From contig JBBDWO010000014.1 in NCBI GenBank assembly GCA_040902765.1, positions 28,922 through 92,921 of the forward strand: a DNA stretch of 64,000 nucleotides, read 5' to 3'. Of this stretch, positions 60,632 through 64,000 are shown piece after piece (position 1 is the first letter of the stretch; the number at the start of each line of letters is the position of its first letter). This DNA comes from Acidimicrobiia bacterium. Lineage in GTDB: Bacteria > Actinomycetota > Acidimicrobiia > Spongiisociales > UBA11373. The position numbers and the translations under genes were made by a program. The notes under the pieces are model-generated. The model saw nothing but the letters and a program-made list of their open reading frames with translations. It had not been told where the DNA came from and ran no database searches.

Positions 60632-61971
60632 CGCTCCCCCTCTCCCAGCTCGACGAGCGGAAGGGCCTTCGCCGCCCCGAGGAAGAACAGCACGACGATG
60701 GCCAGGGCACCGATCACCGACGACAGCTCGACCCACGAGGGCGTGTATGTGCTCGGCATCCCTTCGTACAGCGTGAAGGCCGGATGCATCAGGCCCTCGA
60801 TCACGAACAGGGTCTTCTCGATGAGGATGGCGAGCACCGGTAGAACGGCCACCGCGGCGGTCCGTCCGACGCTGAAGAGCCGCGGCGACAGCGCCTGGGC
60901 ACCCGAGTGCCCGACGGTGAGGGCCAGCAGCGTCATGGCGAACCAGAAGAGGGGCGACCCCACCTTGGCGGCGATCGCCGACCCGACCGCGTCGGGTGCC
61001 ATGGCTGCGCCGGTGATCACCTGCTGGAGCTGCAGCCAGAGGTAGAGGAGCGCGAAGAGCCCGGTCCACCGCGATAGGCCGTCGAAGACCCGGTCGGGGA
61101 TGATCTCCTCCCACCGATAGACGCGCCGAAAGACGTAGGCGAGGATGGTCACCGCGGCGAGTGCCGAGCTCAGTGCCGCCGCCAGGAACTGCGGGCCCTG
61201 GGCGGGCCCGAACCACGCCGGCTGTCCGGGCAGCAGGGCGAAGAGCCAAGGGATCACGCCGCCGTGCAGAAACAGCGGGGCGAGCACGATCACGCCCAGC
61301 GCCAGCCACCAGGCCATCCGCTCGGACTTCGGCCGCTCCTCGGGCCGATAGCCGACGAGCACCGCCCGGTACAGCGGTGCGAACGCGCCGGGCAGACGGT
61401 TGCGGACCTCGAAGAGGTCGTGGCGGATGGTGAGGGCGAGGTAGGTGGCGGTCAGCACGAAGTAGAGCGTGATGACGACGACGTCCCACGCCAGCGGCGA
61501 GCTTCGGATGGTCTGACCGAGGTTGGGCAGGATGCTCGTCACGATCCGGTCGGGCCGGCCCACGTGGAGGATGATGTACAGGCCGGCGTTGGCGAGTGCG
61601 GCCAGGGTCAGCAGCTCCGCCAGGCGGGCGACCGGCTTCAGCCCGTCCAGGCCGAACAGTCGCACCGCCGCAGAGACCACGATTCCGCCGTGAGCGATAC
61701 CGACCCACCAGATGAACGAACCGACGTACAGGCCCCAGGGCACGCCACCACCGGTTCCCCAATCGCTCAGGTTGGTCACGACGAGCCCGTGTCGGAGCTG
61801 GAATACCCACGCCTGCACGAACCATAGGAGGGCGATCAGGGCCGCGCCCAACACGATGAGGTATCGCGGCGACGGCCTGCCCAGGGGCCGCAGGACGGCG
61901 GCGCGCCGGCCCGCCGGCACCTCATCGGGCTCGCTGGCGCGGTCTTTCTCGACCATGACGTCCATACTCAT
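60628..61971 (-). CDS. NrfD/PsrC-family quinone-oxidising membrane subunit
   Basis: A 447-residue membrane protein with about ten helices. Family features are GTGGGVPWGLYVGSFIWWVGIAHGGIVVSAAVRLF and VGRPDRIVTSILPNLGQTIRSSPLAWDVVVITLYF (quinone-site region), with FLHGGVIPWLFALLPGQPAWFGPAQGPQFLAAALSSALA. It anchors a periplasmic or extracellular reductase to the quinone pool with the Fe-S protein. ATG 61971 overlaps the Fe-S protein stop (ATGA). Confidence 0.92.
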   Translation of the reverse strand: MSMDVMVEKDRASEPDEVPAGRRAAVLRPLGRPSPRYLIVLGAALIALLWFVQAWVFQLRHGLVVTNLSDWGTGGGVPWGLYVGSFIWWVGIAHGGIVVSAAVRLFGLDGLKPVARLAELLTLAALANAGLYIILHVGRPDRIVTSILPNLGQTIRSSPLAWDVVVITLYFVLTATYLALTIRHDLFEVRNRLPGAFAPLYRAVLVGYRPEERPKSERMAWWLALGVIVLAPLFLHGGVIPWLFALLPGQPAWFGPAQGPQFLAAALSSALAAVTILAYVFRRVYRWEEIIPDRVFDGLSRWTGLFALLYLWLQLQQVITGAAMAPDAVGSAIAAKVGSPLFWFAMTLLALTVGHSGAQALSPRLFSVGRTAAVAVLPVLAILIEKTLFVIEGLMHPAFTLYEGMPSTYTPSWVELSSVIGALAIVVLFFLGAAKALPLVELGEGER

Positions 61972-63179
61972 GCCCCGCCTCCGATCCGCTGGAACCACGG
62001 CTGCGGACCTTTGAGCAGCCCACGGCGGTCCTCGACGAGCCCCCAGGATTCGTAGGACACCGGTCCCTCCACGAGCGCCGCTCGGGACGACGGCGGCGCG
62101 CCGATGTAGACGACGTTGGGCTCGGTGCCGAGATCCTCGAGCAGCCTGAAGGTCGGCAGTCTCCCGCTGCTGTCGGCACGGCGCTGCGCGAGGTACCGGT
62201 TCGGTGCGCTGTCGGGATCGTTCATGTCCCCGACGTGAATCGCGTTCATCGGGCAGGCCTCGGAGCACGCGGTCCCGCCGCGGCGCTCCGGGTCGTCCTG
62301 GCGCAGCGGGCAGAACGTGCACTTGCCCATCACCCCCCGCGGGGGGTCGCCGTCCACGGCGATGCCCCTGGCATCCCGGCGCTCACCCTGGAAGCTGCCG
62401 CCGTACGTCGCCGGGTCGCCCCACTGGAAGTAGTTGACCCCGTAGGGGCAGGCGACCTCGCAGTAGCGACAGCCGATGCACACGTCGTAGTCGGTCAACA
62501 CGAGACCGTCCGACGGTCGCCGGTGGCGCGCCGCCGTGGGGCACACCTTGATGCACGGCGCCTGCGTGCACTGCTGGCACACCCGGACGAGGAACTCCGT
62601 CCGATCGCTGTCCGGCTCCTGGTAGGAGAACACGTAGGGCCACAGCACGCCGTCGGCGAGCCCGTTCTCCTCCCGGCATGCATCGACGCAGTAGAGGCAG
62701 CCGTCGCAGCGCTCCAGGTCGATCACCATGCCGTATTGGACCGGCGTGGTCGCGCCACCCGCCGCGCCCGCCGCGCCGGCGCCGGTCGCCGACCCCGGTG
62801 GCTTGAATGCGGAGTTCGCCAAAGCGCCACGGCGGTAGAGCGCGCCCAAGAAAAGCACGCCGGCGGCGGCGCCTCCGAAGGCACCGAGGAACTCGCGGCG
62901 TGAGACGATGCGCGGCTCCTCGGGCGGTCGACCGTCCTCTTCGGCTTGATCGTCTGCATCGGGCGAGTCGGGGCGGTCGTCCCGGCCGAACTGCTCGACG
63001 TAGGCGTCGTGGTAGCGGCGCCCGAACTCCTCGGCGGACAGCTGGTCGGCGATGACCCGCTGGGCGTCGCGGGCGACCTGGGTGCCCAGCTCGACGTCGT
63101 ATCCCGACTCCTCCAGGACGGCGCGCGCCCGAGCCTCCCACAACGACTGGGAGTCGACGGTGTCGGACCGCTCGGCCAT
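61968..63179 (-). CDS. 4Fe-4S ferredoxin-type electron-transfer subunit (NrfC/DmsB/PsrB-like) with Tat-like signal
   Basis: A 403-residue protein. After an unusual soluble 90-residue N-terminus comes SRREFLGAFGGAAAGVLFLGALYRR, a Tat-type signal-anchor. Four cysteine clusters follow: CDGCLYCVDAC, CQQCTQAPCIKVCP, CIGCRYCEVACPYGV and CTFCPLRQDD...CSEACP, holding up to four 4Fe-4S centres as in NrfC/PsrB subunits. It probably passes electrons between the NrfD subunit and a partner beyond the window or the cupredoxin. Confidence 0.93.
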   Translation of the reverse strand: MAERSDTVDSQSLWEARARAVLEESGYDVELGTQVARDAQRVIADQLSAEEFGRRYHDAYVEQFGRDDRPDSPDADDQAEEDGRPPEEPRIVSRREFLGAFGGAAAGVLFLGALYRRGALANSAFKPPGSATGAGAAGAAGGATTPVQYGMVIDLERCDGCLYCVDACREENGLADGVLWPYVFSYQEPDSDRTEFLVRVCQQCTQAPCIKVCPTAARHRRPSDGLVLTDYDVCIGCRYCEVACPYGVNYFQWGDPATYGGSFQGERRDARGIAVDGDPPRGVMGKCTFCPLRQDDPERRGGTACSEACPMNAIHVGDMNDPDSAPNRYLAQRRADSSGRLPTFRLLEDLGTEPNVVYIGAPPSSRAALVEGPVSYESWGLVEDRRGLLKGPQPWFQRIGGGA

Positions 63180-63208
63180 CTCCTCGCCCTCCTGGCTCTC
63201 CGGTATGG

Positions 63209-64000
63209 TTACGACGTCACGTTGATCGTGGCGACCTGGCCACTCTCGTAGTGGCCCACCAGGTGGCAGGCCATGTACCAGGTGCCCGGCCGGTCGATGA
63301 GGACCTCAAGGTCGCGGGTCTCCCCCGGGGCCACGGTGACCGCCATGAGGTCCCCGTGGTGGCCGTCATCGTCGCCGCCGTGCCCATCATCGTGATCCCC
63401 GGCCGCGGCGAACTCCTCCTGCATGTGCGCGTCGCCGACCATGGCCTCGTGCACGAGCCTGCCGGTGTTCGTGAACCGGAGGATGACCGGCACACCGGCC
63501 CTGATGTCGATCGTCTCCGGCACGTACCCGAACTCGACCATGTCGACCTCGATGACTTCGACGACGTCGGCCGCCTGATCCGCCTGGTCACCGCCGTGCC
63601 CACCGACGGGCATGCCGGCCAGCCACGCGTAGACGCCGTTGGACAGGTCGTGCTGGCTGCCGTGCACCGCCCCCAGGCCGTCACGAGCCCCATCCACATC
63701 CCCCGCCTCCAACGCCGCGTGCAACCCGGCCACGTCGGCGCGGAAGGTGGCGGCGACGTCGCTCAGATCGTGCGGCCACTCCACCGCGTCCACCGCAGCG
63801 AGCACCTTCGCCACCGAGCCGGCATCACGCCCCCCGACCTCGGTCGCCTCCGCATACTCCTCCTCCATCCCATGGAACCCGAACGAATCCACCACATACA
63901 TCCCGAGCAACACCGCCGACGTCGAGCCGTCCGGCTCTGCCGATTCCAGCCACGCGTAGACGCCGTTGGACAGGTCGTGCTGGCTGCCGTGCACCGCCCC
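63209..64000 (-). CDS. Cupredoxin-domain protein with internal repeats, N-terminus beyond window
   Basis: At least 264 residues, open to the window edge. Residues before about 120 are repeats of about 109 aa ending AVHGSQHDLSNGVYAWL. The C-terminus is a cupredoxin: VEVIEVDMVEFGYVPETIDIRAGVPVILRFTNTGRLVHEAMVGD ... GTWYMACHLVGHYESGQVATINVTS. Probable copper ligands are His, the Cys in ACHLVGH and His; the axial Met is replaced by Gln, as in stellacyanins. A His/Asp-rich loop (DHDDGHGGDDDGHHGD) lies before the last strands. It heads the Fe-S/NrfD operon. Confidence 0.85.
   Translation of the reverse strand, partial: GAVHGSQHDLSNGVYAWLESAEPDGSTSAVLLGMYVVDSFGFHGMEEEYAEATEVGGRDAGSVAKVLAAVDAVEWPHDLSDVAATFRADVAGLHAALEAGDVDGARDGLGAVHGSQHDLSNGVYAWLAGMPVGGHGGDQADQAADVVEVIEVDMVEFGYVPETIDIRAGVPVILRFTNTGRLVHEAMVGDAHMQEEFAAAGDHDDGHGGDDDGHHGDLMAVTVAPGETRDLEVLIDRPGTWYMACHLVGHYESGQVATINVTS

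Overview
This is a high-GC, densely packed bacterial chromosome segment. Its gene content points to an actinobacterium, most plausibly an Acidimicrobiia-like lineage. The pointers are an F420-type luciferase-fold oxidoreductase, an F420/PNPOx-fold protein, a bL37-like ribosomal mini-protein, a DivIC/DUF501/Ppx cluster next to enolase, a PlsB-type acyltransferase and frequent GTG starts. No phage, insertion sequence or CRISPR array was seen; the lineage call is inference.

Layout. 1-8 kb: an ABC-F ATPase cut by the left edge, an LLM oxidoreductase, acetoacetyl-CoA synthetase, a DUF885 protein, a ferredoxin, tRNA-Leu and two small enzymes. 8-30 kb: a housekeeping block made of ppx/DUF501/divIC/eno, mazG/PpiC-like/mfd, pgsA, pth/rplY, prs/glmU, tRNA-Gln, ispE/rsmA/tatD/metG, an AbrB-type regulator, rsmI and bL37. 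30-44 kb: secreted and lipoprotein genes, tRNA-Ala, a cupin-cyclase protein, an M15-like protein, an esterase, an acyltransferase, the moaB-moaC-moeA-plsY chain and uppP. 44-55 kb: a thioesterase/PNPOx/thioredoxin/P-type ATPase/NfuA run, plsB, an SDR, a HAD phosphatase and a two-subunit aconitase X. 55-64 kb: a structured intergenic region, fabH, a NarL-type two-component pair, and a redox operon (cupredoxin, 4Fe-4S protein, NrfD membrane subunit, two small proteins) that runs off the right edge.

The most unusual content lies between the genes. At least sixteen intergenic spots carry short tandem arrays with a strict 7-bp period. The unit sequence changes along an array while the register is kept, and the same few heptamers recur at distant sites. 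Five copies of a GC-rich palindromic element of about 90-150 bp sit mostly beside these arrays. Some arrays run into genes: they encode the C-terminal tail of a DUF192 protein, cover the end of plsB and lie at the start of tatD. A second notable site, 55.4-55.6 kb, combines a predicted three-way junction, a pseudoknot-like pairing, two hairpins and a 14-codon ORF behind a Shine-Dalgarno complementary to the 16S rRNA tail over 16 nt.

The genes mostly serve translation and RNA processing, DNA repair, cell envelope and phospholipid synthesis (pgsA, plsB, plsY, uppP, glmU, fabH), isoprenoid synthesis by the MEP route (ispE), molybdenum cofactor synthesis and respiratory electron transfer.
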